Below, in pieces: positions 1 through 10,665 of a DNA stretch of 64,000 bases (the stretch's first letter is position 1; every line of letters begins with the position of its first letter). Below the pieces are notes generated by a model that was not told the DNA's origin, made no database searches, and worked only from the letters and a program-made list of their open reading frames with translations. The position numbers were made by a program, and so were the translations under genes. This DNA comes from Proteus vulgaris (GTDB taxonomy: Bacteria; Pseudomonadota; Gammaproteobacteria; Enterobacterales; Enterobacteriaceae). The DNA is taken from assembly GCF_033708015.1 (NCBI RefSeq), contig NZ_CP137920.1:1860001-1924000 (forward strand), read 5' to 3'.

Positions 1-509
1 GTGAATTCCGCTTAAAAGGTTATGAAGGTCCAGTTATTGAGTGCGATAAATGTGGCTCTGAAATGCACCTGAAAATGGGACGTTTTGGTAAATACATGGG
101 ATGTACTAATGATGACTGTAAAAATACCCGTAAAATCTTAAAAAGCGGTGAAATTGCACCACCGAAGGAAGATCCCGTTCCACTTCCTGAATTGCTATGC
201 GAAAAATCAGATGCTTACTTTGTCTTACGAGACGGTGCGGCGGGTGTATTCTTAGCTGCAAATACGTTCCCTAAATCAAGAGAAACGCGAGCACCAAAAG
301 TGGAAGAACTGGTTCGCTTTAAAGATCGTTTAGCAGAGAAAATGCGCTATTTAGCAGAAGCGCCGGTGGCTGATCCTGAAGGAAACCCAACGATTGTGCG
401 TTTTAGTCGTAAAACAAAACAGCAATATGTTTCTTCAGAGAAAGAGGGTAAAGCAACAGGTTGGTCTGCATTCTATGTTGATGGTAAATGGGTTGAAAAA
501 ACCAAATAA
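1..509 (+). CDS. topA: DNA topoisomerase I, C-terminal part (5' end outside window)
   Basis: Only the last ~169 codons are present; the open frame runs in from the left edge (frame of position 3). The visible part starts in a topoisomerase zinc ribbon (CDKCGSEM then CTNDDCKN, four cysteines) and continues into the zinc-ribbon-like C-terminal domains, ending [12 protein letters not shown], very like the end of E. coli TopA. TopA relaxes negative supercoils; the C-terminal domains bind single-stranded DNA and RNA polymerase. A strong terminator follows 21 bp after the stop. In E. coli topA is also followed by cysB; here sodC lies between. Confidence 0.97.
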   Translation, partial: EFRLKGYEGPVIECDKCGSEMHLKMGRFGKYMGCTNDDCKNTRKILKSGEIAPPKEDPVPLPELLCEKSDAYFVLRDGAAGVFLAANTFPKSRETRAPKVEELVRFKDRLAEKMRYLAEAPVADPEGNPTIVRFSRKTKQQYVSSEKEGKATGWSAFYVDGKWVEKTK

Positions 510-530
510 CATGAGCATTACGTGATAAAT

Positions 531-564
531 AAAAAAGCGACTAATGAGAGTTAGTCGCTTTTTT
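531..564 (+). terminator. Rho-independent terminator of topA
   Basis: Perfect 14-bp inverted repeat (AAAAAAGCGACTAA, 531-544, against 551-564) with a 6-nt loop, the 3' arm ending in six T. It lies directly after the topA stop. Confidence 0.9.
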
Positions 565-661
565 GTATTAAGAAGGTATGCTAATTAAATATACTGAAAC
601 AGTATTAATGGTTGATTTCTATTTGTCTAATATCTTACTTTGCTAATAAGACGGAGATACT

Positions 662-1186
662 ATGAAACCGATGTCTTTATTACTATCTGGCTTACTTTTT
701 ACTTCTGTGGCAAGCGCTGCAACGTTAGATGTCACGTTAAAAGAAGCTTTACCGACGGGAGCAGGCAACGATATTGGTGTTGTCACTATCACTGAAACTG
801 ATTATGGGTTGTTATTTACCCCAAAACTCACTGGATTAACACCAGGTATTCATGGTTTTCATATTCATGCAAATGGTTCTTGTGAGCCTGATATGAAAGA
901 TGGCAAACCTGTACCGGCTTTAAAAGCAGGGGGGCATTTAGATCCTGAGAAAGTTGGTGCTCATTTAGGACCTTATAATAAAGATGGGCATCTAGGTGAT
1001 TTACCTGGATTAGTTGTGAATGACAAAGGTGTTGCTAATTACGCAGTATTAGCGCCAAAACTCACTAAGCTTGAGCAAGTCAAAGATAAAGCAATCATGG
1101 TTCATGTGGGGGGAGACAACTACTCTGATGATCCCGAGGCTCTTGGCGGTGGTGGAGCAAGAATGGCATGTGGTGTGATTAAATAA
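662..1186 (+). CDS. sodC: Periplasmic Cu/Zn superoxide dismutase
   Basis: 174 aa. Residues 1-19 form a signal peptide with a likely cut at SVASA/A, so the enzyme is periplasmic. It dismutates superoxide to hydrogen peroxide and oxygen. Ligands are visible: copper H67 and H69 (GFHIHA), H92 and H148; zinc H92, H101, H110 and D113; C74 and C170 can form the conserved disulfide. Length is normal for bacterial SodC. GGAG lies 5 bp before the ATG. It is a single-gene unit between terminators and is inserted between topA and cysB relative to E. coli. Confidence 0.96.
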   Translation: MKPMSLLLSGLLFTSVASAATLDVTLKEALPTGAGNDIGVVTITETDYGLLFTPKLTGLTPGIHGFHIHANGSCEPDMKDGKPVPALKAGGHLDPEKVGAHLGPYNKDGHLGDLPGLVVNDKGVANYAVLAPKLTKLEQVKDKAIMVHVGGDNYSDDPEALGGGGARMACGVIK

Positions 1187-1211
1187 TTGAGTCCCACGAT
1201 GACGATGAAAT

Positions 1212-1240
1212 AAAAGCTGGCAGATAAGGTCAGCTTTTTT
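1212..1240 (+). terminator. Terminator of sodC
   Basis: AAAAGCTG (1212-1219) pairs with CAGCTTTT (1231-1238) around an 11-nt loop, followed by further T residues, 25 bp after the sodC stop. Confidence 0.75.
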
Positions 1241-1411
1241 TATGCTTATTTATAGCTTATAACTATTTGATATAACAAAAGCTAAATAACCCTATTAATT
1301 ACGTTAGACCGAAATGAAATAAGTGATATAGTGGTTATATATTACATCTTTATTATTCTTTTTAGTTATATGAATATAAATAGAATAACGGAATAATAAG
1401 TCTTTTGTTGA

Positions 1412-2401
<990 letters not shown>

Positions 2402-2407
2402 TACTGA

Positions 2408-2428
2408 AAGGCGGGTGATCCCCGCCTT
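2408..2428. terminator. Convergent hairpin between cysB and the next gene
   Basis: AAGGCGGG (2408-2415), loop TGATC, CCCGCCTT (2421-2428). The stem is GC-rich but neither strand has a clear T-run after it, so its efficiency is uncertain. It lies between two convergent genes and may serve both. Confidence 0.5.
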
Positions 2429-2462
2429 CAAGCGTGTTCATAAACCTAATTTCTACGATTAT

Positions 2463-3293
2463 TCACTTCAAATAAAAGTCTCCACTAAAAAAAGCGTCTG
2501 ATTTTGCAATACTTAACTGACGATACTTATTTAAAAAGTCATAAAACTGTTGATTAATCAGTGGATCATCAAGTGCATTAGCATCAAAAATAGAGGTAAT
2601 GGTGGTGTACTCTAAAGAGAGGGTAAATTTACGACCTATACAACTGGCGAGAAGCATTTTTGCTGATTGATAAGAAAAACGCAGGCTCAAAATTTTCAAC
2701 TTTGGAACAAAAATAAGATGATTATTATGATTGAGGATCTCGGTGATCCCCGCAATAGTTATCGTTTGATAACTGTCTAATGATTTTCGTAAGCCGACTT
2801 CTATTTTTTGTCCTTGAGTACGTAAAAAATCAATAAATTCTCCAAGTGCAGGAGAGGTCGCATTGATTGCCGCGCCGAGTAATAATTGAATAAACGCTTG
2901 AGCAACAGAAAAATCAAAGGTTTGTTTATGAAGTTTCTTTGTTTCGATTTTATTGTGTCCTAGTAGTGGTAAATGGTTGAGAGTATCTAACCAATGTTCA
3001 GGACGATAATAGGCTTCATTATCCTCTTTTTTTAATGCAGCAAGATGGTTAGCCATAATAGAAATGAGTCCAATTTGAATATTTTTAAGTTGTGACATTT
3101 TTTCTATTTCAGAAGTTTCAAATGGTTTTGGCGACGCAATGATAAATTGTACTAAACCTTCTGAATCTTTTATATTTTGAGAATGTAATGTATTCATCGA
3201 TAAAGTTTGCGGAAAAGGGGGGGTAATAGGCTCAGCAAAATAGTGATCGGCATTCATAATATTTTTTAGTAAATCAGATTGCTTGTTATTCAT
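2463..3293 (-). CDS. Protein of unknown function (possibly Evf-like)
   Basis: 276 aa from the ATG at 3293. An earlier in-frame ATG at 3302 is less likely because AAGGA would abut it, while for 3293 the spacing is normal. No signal peptide. The middle is helical and hydrophobic (SVAQAFIQLLLGAAINA). It has a single cysteine (residue 218, in LLASCIGRKF). Length and lone C-terminal-third cysteine recall the Erwinia virulence factor Evf, a palmitoylated lipid-binding protein, but this is recall only and may be wrong. It occupies the cysB-acnA gap that holds unrelated small genes in E. coli. Confidence 0.7.
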   Translation of the reverse strand: MNNKQSDLLKNIMNADHYFAEPITPPFPQTLSMNTLHSQNIKDSEGLVQFIIASPKPFETSEIEKMSQLKNIQIGLISIMANHLAALKKEDNEAYYRPEHWLDTLNHLPLLGHNKIETKKLHKQTFDFSVAQAFIQLLLGAAINATSPALGEFIDFLRTQGQKIEVGLRKSLDSYQTITIAGITEILNHNNHLIFVPKLKILSLRFSYQSAKMLLASCIGRKFTLSLEYTTITSIFDANALDDPLINQQFYDFLNKYRQLSIAKSDAFFSGDFYLK

Positions 3294-3512
3294 AAATAGC
3301 ATCCTTACACAGTTATACCTTCCTCATTAAAGCCGAATTAAGTGAAAATCTAGAGACTATAATTTATTAACACTATGACAGTTATAACATCGTGTTAACA
3401 AATTGTGTGGTCTTTAAGCGAAATTCAGCGTTATATGATATGTTTAATAAATACCCTTACCTATTTTGATAGTTTAAACATGCTGTCAGTATAAAAATAA
3501 TAAGGAGAAGCT

Positions 3513-6185
3513 ATGTCGTTACGTTTGAAAAAAGAGAGCCATTCCACGCTCTTAGTCGGATCTCAAGAGTACGAGTATTACCGCCTTTCAGAAGTTGCCC
3601 GCCAATTAGGCGACATTACTCGTCTTCCTAAATCGTTGAAAGTATTATTAGAGAACTTAGTGCGTTATCTCGACAATGATACGGTTGTTGAAGAGGATAT
3701 TAAGGCATTAGTTGAGTGGCAAAAAAACGCTCATGCATCACGTGAAATTGCGTATCGGCCTGCAAGGGTGCTAATGCAAGATTTTACAGGCGTTCCTGCG
3801 GTTGTTGATTTAGCGGCTATGCGTGAAGCAGTGAAATCATTGGGTGGGCAAGTGGATAAAGTTAATCCATTATCGCCTGTTGATTTAGTTATTGACCACT
3901 CTGTTATGGTTGATGAATATGCCAGTAAAAATGCGTTTGCTGAGAACGTGGAAATTGAAATGGCGCGTAACCATGAGCGCTACCTTTTCTTACGTTGGGG
4001 ACAACAATCCTTTGAACGCTTTCGTGTTGTGCCACCAGGTACAGGAATTTGCCATCAGGTCAATCTTGAGTACTTAGGCAAAGCTATTTGGTCTGAAGTC
4101 CAGAATGGGCATCATGTGGCTTATCCTGATACTTTAGTTGGCACGGATTCTCATACCACAATGATCAATGGCCTTGGCGTTTTAGGTTGGGGTGTAGGTG
4201 GGATTGAAGCAGAAGCCGCAATGTTAGGTCAACCTATCTCAATGTTAATTCCCGATGTTGTTGGTTTTAAACTGACCGGAAAATTACGTGAAGGGATCAC
4301 GGCTACTGATTTGGTATTAACCGTCACACAGATGTTACGCGCTCATGGTGTTGTAGGTAAATTTGTGGAGTTCTATGGCGATGGTTTGGCGTCATTACCT
4401 TTAGCCGATCGTGCAACAATAGCGAATATGTCGCCAGAGTATGGCGCAACCTGTGGATTTTTCCCAATAGATGATATCACCCTTGATTATTTACGTTTAA
4501 CTGGACGTGAAGAACAAGACATTGCACTTGTTGAAGCTTATAGCAAAGAGCAAGGTCTATGGAGACATACAGGCGATGAACCTATCTTTACGTCAAAATT
4601 ATCGTTAGATATGGGCACCGTTGAAGCAAGCCTTGCGGGGCCTAAACGTCCTCAAGATAGAGTTAATCTACCGAGTGTACCTAAGGCATTTAAAGCGGCA
4701 GTCGATCTTGAAGCGAATAAGAAACCGCTGACGGCATTTCCTCAAGTAAAAATTGATAATTATCCAGCCTTTGAATTGACCGATGGTGCTGTTGTTATTG
4801 CAGCGATCACATCATGTACCAACACCTCAAACCCTAATGTCTTAATGGCTGCTGGATTGCTGGCTAAAAATGCGGTAGAAAAAGGCTTGCAGCGTAAACC
4901 TTGGGTTAAGTCTTCTTTGGCTCCGGGCTCTAAAGTGGTCACAGATTATCTTAATCTAGCAGGATTAACGCCTTATCTTGATGAGTTAGGGTTTAATCTT
5001 GTGGGATATGGTTGTACAACCTGTATTGGTAACTCAGGACCTTTATTAGCACCGATTGAAAGTGCGATTAAAGATAATGATCTAACGATTGCTGCTGTCT
5101 TATCGGGCAATCGTAATTTTGAAGGTCGAATTCATCCCCTAGTGAAAACCAACTGGTTAGCATCACCACCTTTAGTGGTTGCTTATGCTTTATCAGGAAA
5201 TATGAATATCGATCTTACTAAAGAGCCACTAGGCAAAGATAAACAAGGGGCTCCTGTTTATTTAAAAGATATTTGGCCTGACAGTAAAGCTATTGCTGAT
5301 GCTGTTGAGAAAGTTAAAACAGAGATGTTCCATAAAGAGTACTCCGCGGTGTTTGAAGGTGATGAAACGTGGAAATCACTGCAAACACAAGACACGCCAG
5401 TCTATGGTTGGCAACCAGACTCTACCTATATTCGCCATCCCCCTTTCTTTGAAGGAATGTCAAAGATACCCGCTCCGATTAAAGATATTCATCAAGCCCG
5501 TATTTTGGCTATTTTAGGTGATTCAGTGACCACGGATCATATTTCACCAGCTGGTAATATTAAGGCAGATAGTCCTGCTGGACGTTATTTGCGTGAACAT
5601 GGTGTTGAACCGAAAGATTTTAACTCTTATGGTTCAAGGCGTGGCAATCATGAAGTCATGATGCGAGGCACATTTGCTAATATTCGTATCCGTAACGAAA
5701 TGGTGCCAGGAATAGAAGGTGGTTTTACCAAGCATATTCCAACGGGTGAAACACTGGCTATTTATGATGCGTCAATGCGTTATCAGCAAGAAGATACGCC
5801 GTTAGTGATTATTGCAGGTAATGAATATGGTTCTGGTTCTAGCCGAGATTGGGCAGCGAAAGGAACGCGTTTATTAGGTGTGAGGGCTGTTATCGCAGGC
5901 TCTTTTGAGCGTATTCACCGTTCCAACTTAATCGGTATGGGCGTTTTACCGCTAGAATTCCCAGCAGGCGTTACACGTCAAACATTAGGTTTAAAAGGTG
6001 ATGAGAAAATTGAGATCACAGGACTTAATGCATTAACACCGAGCCAAAATGTCGCAGTGAATATTACTTTTGCTGATAATCGTACCGAAACAATTATGGC
6101 GCGTTGTCGTATTGATACTCAAACGGAATTAGCCTATTTCCAACACGGCGGCATATTACATTATGTTATTCGTAATATGCTATAA
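3513..6185 (+). CDS. acnA: Aconitate hydratase A
   Basis: 890 aa, the length of E. coli AcnA. It interconverts citrate and isocitrate in the TCA cycle using a 4Fe-4S cluster; AcnA is the more stable, stress-associated isoenzyme. Cluster ligands are C435 (ITSCTNTSNP) and C501/C504 (GCTTCIGN), the same numbering as E. coli. The C-terminal swivel domain has NEYGSGSSRDWAAKG. AAGGAG lies 8 bp before the ATG. It is monocistronic, ending in a strong terminator, and sits downstream of cysB as in E. coli. Confidence 0.97.
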   Translation: MSLRLKKESHSTLLVGSQEYEYYRLSEVARQLGDITRLPKSLKVLLENLVRYLDNDTVVEEDIKALVEWQKNAHASREIAYRPARVLMQDFTGVPAVVDLAAMREAVKSLGGQVDKVNPLSPVDLVIDHSVMVDEYASKNAFAENVEIEMARNHERYLFLRWGQQSFERFRVVPPGTGICHQVNLEYLGKAIWSEVQNGHHVAYPDTLVGTDSHTTMINGLGVLGWGVGGIEAEAAMLGQPISMLIPDVVGFKLTGKLREGITATDLVLTVTQMLRAHGVVGKFVEFYGDGLASLPLADRATIANMSPEYGATCGFFPIDDITLDYLRLTGREEQDIALVEAYSKEQGLWRHTGDEPIFTSKLSLDMGTVEASLAGPKRPQDRVNLPSVPKAFKAAVDLEANKKPLTAFPQVKIDNYPAFELTDGAVVIAAITSCTNTSNPNVLMAAGLLAKNAVEKGLQRKPWVKSSLAPGSKVVTDYLNLAGLTPYLDELGFNLVGYGCTTCIGNSGPLLAPIESAIKDNDLTIAAVLSGNRNFEGRIHPLVKTNWLASPPLVVAYALSGNMNIDLTKEPLGKDKQGAPVYLKDIWPDSKAIADAVEKVKTEMFHKEYSAVFEGDETWKSLQTQDTPVYGWQPDSTYIRHPPFFEGMSKIPAPIKDIHQARILAILGDSVTTDHISPAGNIKADSPAGRYLREHGVEPKDFNSYGSRRGNHEVMMRGTFANIRIRNEMVPGIEGGFTKHIPTGETLAIYDASMRYQQEDTPLVIIAGNEYGSGSSRDWAAKGTRLLGVRAVIAGSFERIHRSNLIGMGVLPLEFPAGVTRQTLGLKGDEKIEITGLNALTPSQNVAVNITFADNRTETIMARCRIDTQTELAYFQHGGILHYVIRNML

Positions 6186-6208
6186 AATAATTTAGTAGAT
6201 ATAAATTA

Positions 6209-6249
6209 GAAGGCGAAGAATGATGAATTAATTCTTCGCCTTCTTTTTT
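6209..6249 (+). terminator. Terminator of acnA
   Basis: 13-bp perfect stem GAAGGCGAAGAAT (6209-6221) against 6231-6243, 9-nt loop, then TTTTTT. Confidence 0.92.
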
Positions 6250-6389
6250 AATAGAATATTTTTATATTTAATAATATCGACAAATGACTTCATTTAATAC
6301 TATAAACCAACCATTAAATGCTAAACATATTTTTAATGAGTGTTAAGTTAATATAAGAATATTAACAGGATTTTATTATCGAGGTATTT

Positions 6390-7799
6390 ATGAAGAAATA
6401 TAAAATAACGAGTGAAAAAAAAGAATATAATGGTGTTACTTTATATAGAATTAAAAGAGTGTATACGGATAGTCCAGGCGGATGGATAGAAAATGAAAGT
6501 AATTTAAGCAGAGATGATAACTGTTTTATTTTTGATAATGTTATGGTATTTGGTAATGCTAAAGTCACAGGTAATGCAATTATCAGGAATAATGTGAAGA
6601 TCCACGGTAATGCAATAATTAAGGGAAATAGTAAAGTAAATGACAATGCAGAGATTTATGGTAATGCGTTAGTGGAAGATAATGTGACAATATCTGATTA
6701 CGCTGTGATATATGATAATGCTGTTATTAAAGATAATGCTAAAGTATCAGGAGCGGCTATTGTTCGTGGTGATGCAATAGTTGAAAAAAACGGTTGGGTG
6801 ACGGGTTATGCGACTATTGAGGGTAGTACGATTGTATCGGAAGATGGGTTTGTTAATAGCCAATCTGGCTCTTGGGATGATATTGATAGACTAAGAGCAT
6901 TTTATATTTATATTAATAAATTTAATGAAACAGCGACTGCATATGTTAATGGTAGACATCAGGTGCCTATTACTATTTATATAGAAGCCTTAGATAAAAA
7001 TGGTCGTTTCATAAAAATATCCAAAGAAGATATTTATAGAAATGTACATATAGTAAATGAAAAAAACCTTCCTATTATTAACAATAATAATATTTCTTTG
7101 TCTGATAAAGATAATGGGTTTGTATTTCCAAGCAGTCAAGAAGCAACACTGAACTCCACATATGCATCCACTTGTGTTATTTATCTTTCTGTTAATAAAG
7201 TGATAGACACCTTTAATGTATGCGCACAAACTCACATTAAAGGAAAAGAGTATACTACAGCCTTTAAAAATAATTACAGTGAATATTTAAACTATATCAC
7301 TCTGGATGTCGCACCAAAAAAAATATTTACAGAGGCAGATGTAGATATAAATCCACTGGTAAATCCTAAAATAGAAAAAAATGTAGAAACATCAGGTGAT
7401 GTCTTAACGAAATATTATCTAAGGTTTAACGGCAATAATAAAACGGTAACTAAGAGTGTAGAATGTGAAGAAAATAAATCTTTTCATTTTTATCAAAAAG
7501 GTCATTACCAGATAATTAGCACTTCGACTGATAATCATATTAAACAAATTCCATTAACGCCTTATTATTACACTAAGAAATTTCATTTTAAACCTGATAC
7601 TTTAATTCCAGTCACATCAGAAAATAATGAGGATGGGTTATGTTTCTGGAGCTATAGTATAGAATATGGGAAAGCATTTACATCCAGCAGGGAAGATAAA
7701 GAAATGAATTGTATTATATATGATCAATATGGTAATGATCTTAAAGTATCAATTAAAGCAGATGAAAACAATAAATTAAAGTTTTATTTTGGGTCATAA
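6390..7799 (+). CDS. YdcK-like beta-helix protein with an extra C-terminal region
   Basis: 469 aa, start supported by GAGG 5 bp upstream. Residues about 25-150 form a run of hexapeptide-like repeats (GNAKVTGNAII, GNALVEDNVTI, DNAVIKDNAKV) typical of a left-handed parallel beta-helix; the entry SPGGWIENESNLS resembles E. coli YdcK. Residues about 170-469 are unlike YdcK: polar, rich in N, K, I and T, and probably beta-sandwich modules. No signal peptide or membrane segment. The gene is markedly AT-rich compared with acnA, suggesting transfer or relaxed composition. Function unknown; YdcK itself is only a putative acyltransferase. Confidence 0.85.
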   Translation: MKKYKITSEKKEYNGVTLYRIKRVYTDSPGGWIENESNLSRDDNCFIFDNVMVFGNAKVTGNAIIRNNVKIHGNAIIKGNSKVNDNAEIYGNALVEDNVTISDYAVIYDNAVIKDNAKVSGAAIVRGDAIVEKNGWVTGYATIEGSTIVSEDGFVNSQSGSWDDIDRLRAFYIYINKFNETATAYVNGRHQVPITIYIEALDKNGRFIKISKEDIYRNVHIVNEKNLPIINNNNISLSDKDNGFVFPSSQEATLNSTYASTCVIYLSVNKVIDTFNVCAQTHIKGKEYTTAFKNNYSEYLNYITLDVAPKKIFTEADVDINPLVNPKIEKNVETSGDVLTKYYLRFNGNNKTVTKSVECEENKSFHFYQKGHYQIISTSTDNHIKQIPLTPYYYTKKFHFKPDTLIPVTSENNEDGLCFWSYSIEYGKAFTSSREDKEMNCIIYDQYGNDLKVSIKADENNKLKFYFGS

Positions 7800-7812
7800 C
7801 TATTAAATAAAG

Positions 7813-7835
7813 AGGTCACTGATTATAAGTGACCT
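7813..7835. terminator. Convergent hairpin between beta-helix gene and nlpA
   Basis: AGGTCACT (7813-7820), 7-nt loop, AGTGACCT (7828-7835). T-richness after the stem is moderate and better on the minus strand (CTTTATTT). Confidence 0.55.
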
Positions 7836-7854
7836 GATAAATTATAAGTCGCGT

Positions 7855-8670
7855 TTACCACCCCTGAATAGCACCACCTTTAAAAATAGTTTCAGCGGCT
7901 GTTGCCACTTCGGGGGATTGATAGGCTTTAATAAAATCTCGCACATTATCAGCGTCTTTGTTTTCTTCTCTTGTCACAATAATATTGGTGTAAGGTGAAT
8001 TTTTATCCTCAATAAAAATACTGTCTTTGGTTGGCGATAAATTAATTTGTTGGATATAAGTTGTACTGATAATAGCGACAGTGACTTTGGGATCGTTTAA
8101 AACTCGTGGCAATTGCGCGCCTTCTAGCTCCATAATTTTAAGCTTAAGTGGATTATCAATAATGTCGATAGCTGTAGGTAATAAACCACTGTTTGGTTTG
8201 AGTGTAATCAGGTTTTCTTTATCTAATAATAGTAAGGCTCGACCTAAATTGGTGGGATCGTTAGGAACTGCAATGGTATCGCCTAATTTTAACTCAGAAG
8301 GATGTTTAATCTTAGTTGAATAGCCCGCCATAGGAAAAACAAACGTATTGCCCACTGCCACTAAATTGTAACCGCGAGATTGATTATCTTGAGCAAGAAA
8401 AGGGCGATGTTGAAAAACATTGGCATCAAGTTCTTTGTTTGCCGTGGGATCATTAGGTAATAATGAACCACTGAAACTCACCAATTCAACTTCTAAGCCA
8501 TATTTTTCTTTTGCGACTTTTTTGGCGACTTCAGCCACATCTTGCTCAGCACCATTAATCACACCTACTTTGATTGAATAGCTGTTTTTATCGCTATTAT
8601 CACAGCCTGTTAATAATGTTCCTGCTAATAATAGCGCGCTGAAAATCCTACCAGAAAAATGTAGTGGCAT
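7855..8670 (-). CDS. nlpA: NlpA/MetQ-family inner-membrane lipoprotein
   Basis: 271 aa. A lipoprotein signal with lipobox LTGC (lipidated C23) is followed by D, the +2 residue that retains lipoproteins in the inner membrane. The rest is a periplasmic solute-binding fold of the NLPA family (VGVINGAEQDVAEVA, ELDANVFQHRPFL), very close to E. coli NlpA (lipoprotein-28) and more distant from MetQ. NlpA is thought to assist methionine uptake. No ABC transporter genes are adjacent, as for E. coli nlpA. Confidence 0.93.
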   Translation of the reverse strand: MPLHFSGRIFSALLLAGTLLTGCDNSDKNSYSIKVGVINGAEQDVAEVAKKVAKEKYGLEVELVSFSGSLLPNDPTANKELDANVFQHRPFLAQDNQSRGYNLVAVGNTFVFPMAGYSTKIKHPSELKLGDTIAVPNDPTNLGRALLLLDKENLITLKPNSGLLPTAIDIIDNPLKLKIMELEGAQLPRVLNDPKVTVAIISTTYIQQINLSPTKDSIFIEDKNSPYTNIIVTREENKDADNVRDFIKAYQSPEVATAAETIFKGGAIQGW

Positions 8671-8846
8671 AATGCATTCCTATCAAAATTTATTTATTAA
8701 TAAATAACTTAGAATCAGATGAATAGTCAATGAAATCGCATATGACAAATATTCACATGATATAATTTAATGATAAAAACAATATGAAAATGAGGTGTAG
8801 AGTAGAAAAGTAGATAAAGAAGGAATGGCAAGGTAATAGAATAAAA

Positions 8847-8883
8847 GGAATAAATAAAAATCCGAGCACTCAGGCTCGGATTT
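8847..8883 (-). terminator. Terminator of ribA
   Basis: On the minus strand AAATCCGAGC (8883-8874), 6-nt loop, GCTCGGATTT (8867-8858) then TTATTTATT. It lies about 40 bp after the ribA stop. Confidence 0.88.
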
Positions 8884-8920
8884 GAAGATAATAAATGCGG
8901 TATTATTATTTATTACTTTA

Positions 8921-9520
8921 TTATTGCGCTTTCTTAAATAAAAGATGGCCCATTTTATCGGCTTTAGTATCAAGATAATGTGCATTACTTGGATTACGTC
9001 CGACGATCAAAGGAACGCGTTCGATAACATTAATGCCTGCAGCTTTCATGATTTCAATTTTCTTCGGATTATTGGTTAATAATCGCACTTCATGAACACC
9101 TAATAGATTATACATATCAGCACAAAGGGTAAAATCGCGTTCATCAGCTTTAAAACCTAACTCGAGGTTCGCTTCAACGGTATCTAATCCTTTATCTTGT
9201 AATGCATAAGCTCGTATTTTATTTAGCAACCCAATATTTCGGCCTTCTTGGCGATGATAAAGTAATACGCCACGACCTGTTTTGCTTATTTGTGAAAGTG
9301 CAGCTTCAAGTTGAAAACCACAATCACAACGTAGACTAAATAAAGCATCACCCGTTAAGCATTCTGAATGAATACGAGATAATACGGGCTCTGAGCCTGA
9401 AATATCGCCATAAACAAGGGCGACATGATCTTTTCCTGTTGCGATTTCTTCAAAACCCACCATTAAAAACTCACCAAAAGGAGTAGGTAGTTTTGCTTCT
9501 GCGATACGTCTTAATTTCAT
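8921..9520 (-). CDS. ribA: GTP cyclohydrolase II
   Basis: 199 aa, standard length for the monofunctional enzyme. It opens GTP to the 2,5-diamino-6-ribosylamino-pyrimidinone phosphate, releasing formate and pyrophosphate, the first step of riboflavin synthesis. Zinc ligands C54, C65 and C67 are in [18 protein letters not shown]; the GTP-binding region is [12 protein letters not shown]. It is a single gene, divergent from pgpB with a 242-bp gap, in the E. coli order acnA-ribA-pgpB. Confidence 0.97.
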   Translation of the reverse strand: MKLRRIAEAKLPTPFGEFLMVGFEEIATGKDHVALVYGDISGSEPVLSRIHSECLTGDALFSLRCDCGFQLEAALSQISKTGRGVLLYHRQEGRNIGLLNKIRAYALQDKGLDTVEANLELGFKADERDFTLCADMYNLLGVHEVRLLTNNPKKIEIMKAAGINVIERVPLIVGRNPSNAHYLDTKADKMGHLLFKKAQ

Positions 9521-9786
9521 TATTTTTGACTCATAATTTCAGGTGAAACTCTCGTTCAAGATTATACACTTTATAACGAGAACAAAGAGAAATAAAACAC
9601 TGAAATGCTTCCATGTCTAATAGGCAAGGAAATGGGATTACACACACTTATAAATTCACACCACTACAAATTATCAGATTTTATGCCTTCTTGCATAATG
9701 ATTTATTGCTAAACTTGCATCGTTTATACTGATCATCTTTGGCTGTGATCGGAAGATAACATGTGTATTTACAAAGGGGCGATATA

Positions 9787-10506
9787 TTGGATAAGCAAAT
9801 AACAAAGTTGATTCTGTTAGGTAGTGTGTTGCTCTTAGTCATACCAAGTGTTGTATTGCTATTGGGTTGGAAATGGCAACCGACTGATCATCCTTTAGGC
9901 GGTATAAGCACATTATGGATAGCAGATAGTGCAGCAAAACCTTGGGGCGCTGTGACGATGATTGTTTTTTTCGTGTTGCTCTTTAGGATCTTAAAATTAA
10001 AAAGTAGCCACTTTATTCAATTAGCTGTGATAATTATTGCTACATTATCTATTGGACAACTCATTAAAGTTGCGGTTAAAAATACAGTAAAAGAGCCTCG
10101 CCCTTATGTTGTTTGGGTTAGTGAAAGTTTGCACATGAATTCTGAGGCATTTTATCAAGTACCAAGATCTGAGCGAGAGCAATTACTTCAAAATGGCTTA
10201 GCTAATTCACCAGTGATCCCTGAATGGCAACTGAAACATTGGAAAGCTGAAACAGGTTATGCTTTTCCATCTGGTCATAGTTTATTTTCGGCAACACTCG
10301 CATTATTTGTTTTTGTCCTTTTTATGTTGCGTCGTCATTATGTTTTAGCGTCACTCGGGTTATTATGGGGAATTGATGTCACAGTAGGGCGTATTGTATT
10401 AGGAATGCACTGGGCATCTGATGTGATTGTCGGTATTCTTATCAGCACAGTGCTGGTTTGGTGTGCATTTAAGGTGATTGAGCGACGTTTATTGCTCAAA
10501 TCCTGA
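9787..10506 (+). CDS. pgpB: Phosphatidylglycerophosphatase B / undecaprenyl-PP phosphatase
   Basis: PAP2-type membrane phosphatase with about six membrane segments. The three catalytic motifs are visible: KNTVKEPRP, PSGH, and GRIVLGMHWASD. It dephosphorylates phosphatidylglycerophosphate, undecaprenyl diphosphate and related lipids. Start choice: no ATG fits. A GTG at 9763 (GGAAG 7 bp upstream) adds eight residues; a TTG at 9787 has AAAGGGG 7 bp upstream and gives MDKQITKLILLG, which aligns best with E. coli PgpB. I give the TTG start (239 aa) but GTG 9763 is possible. Confidence 0.9.
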   Translation: MDKQITKLILLGSVLLLVIPSVVLLLGWKWQPTDHPLGGISTLWIADSAAKPWGAVTMIVFFVLLFRILKLKSSHFIQLAVIIIATLSIGQLIKVAVKNTVKEPRPYVVWVSESLHMNSEAFYQVPRSEREQLLQNGLANSPVIPEWQLKHWKAETGYAFPSGHSLFSATLALFVFVLFMLRRHYVLASLGLLWGIDVTVGRIVLGMHWASDVIVGILISTVLVWCAFKVIERRLLLKS

Positions 10507-10665
10507 CGATAACCCTTATTTTTGAGATACAGAATGTCTTTTTCGATATTTATGTGAAAAAATATACGAAAATCAGATGATTCTAAGAAATGACTTTCTT
10601 TGTGCGCAGTGAAAATGCTACCTTTATCTGTCTACTAAAGAAAAGAGAATAAAAAAGGAAATAAC

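Noticed and set aside
3381-3390. Ter-like ATGTTATAAC before acnA
   Set aside because: One mismatch inside the essential core and poor 3' flank.
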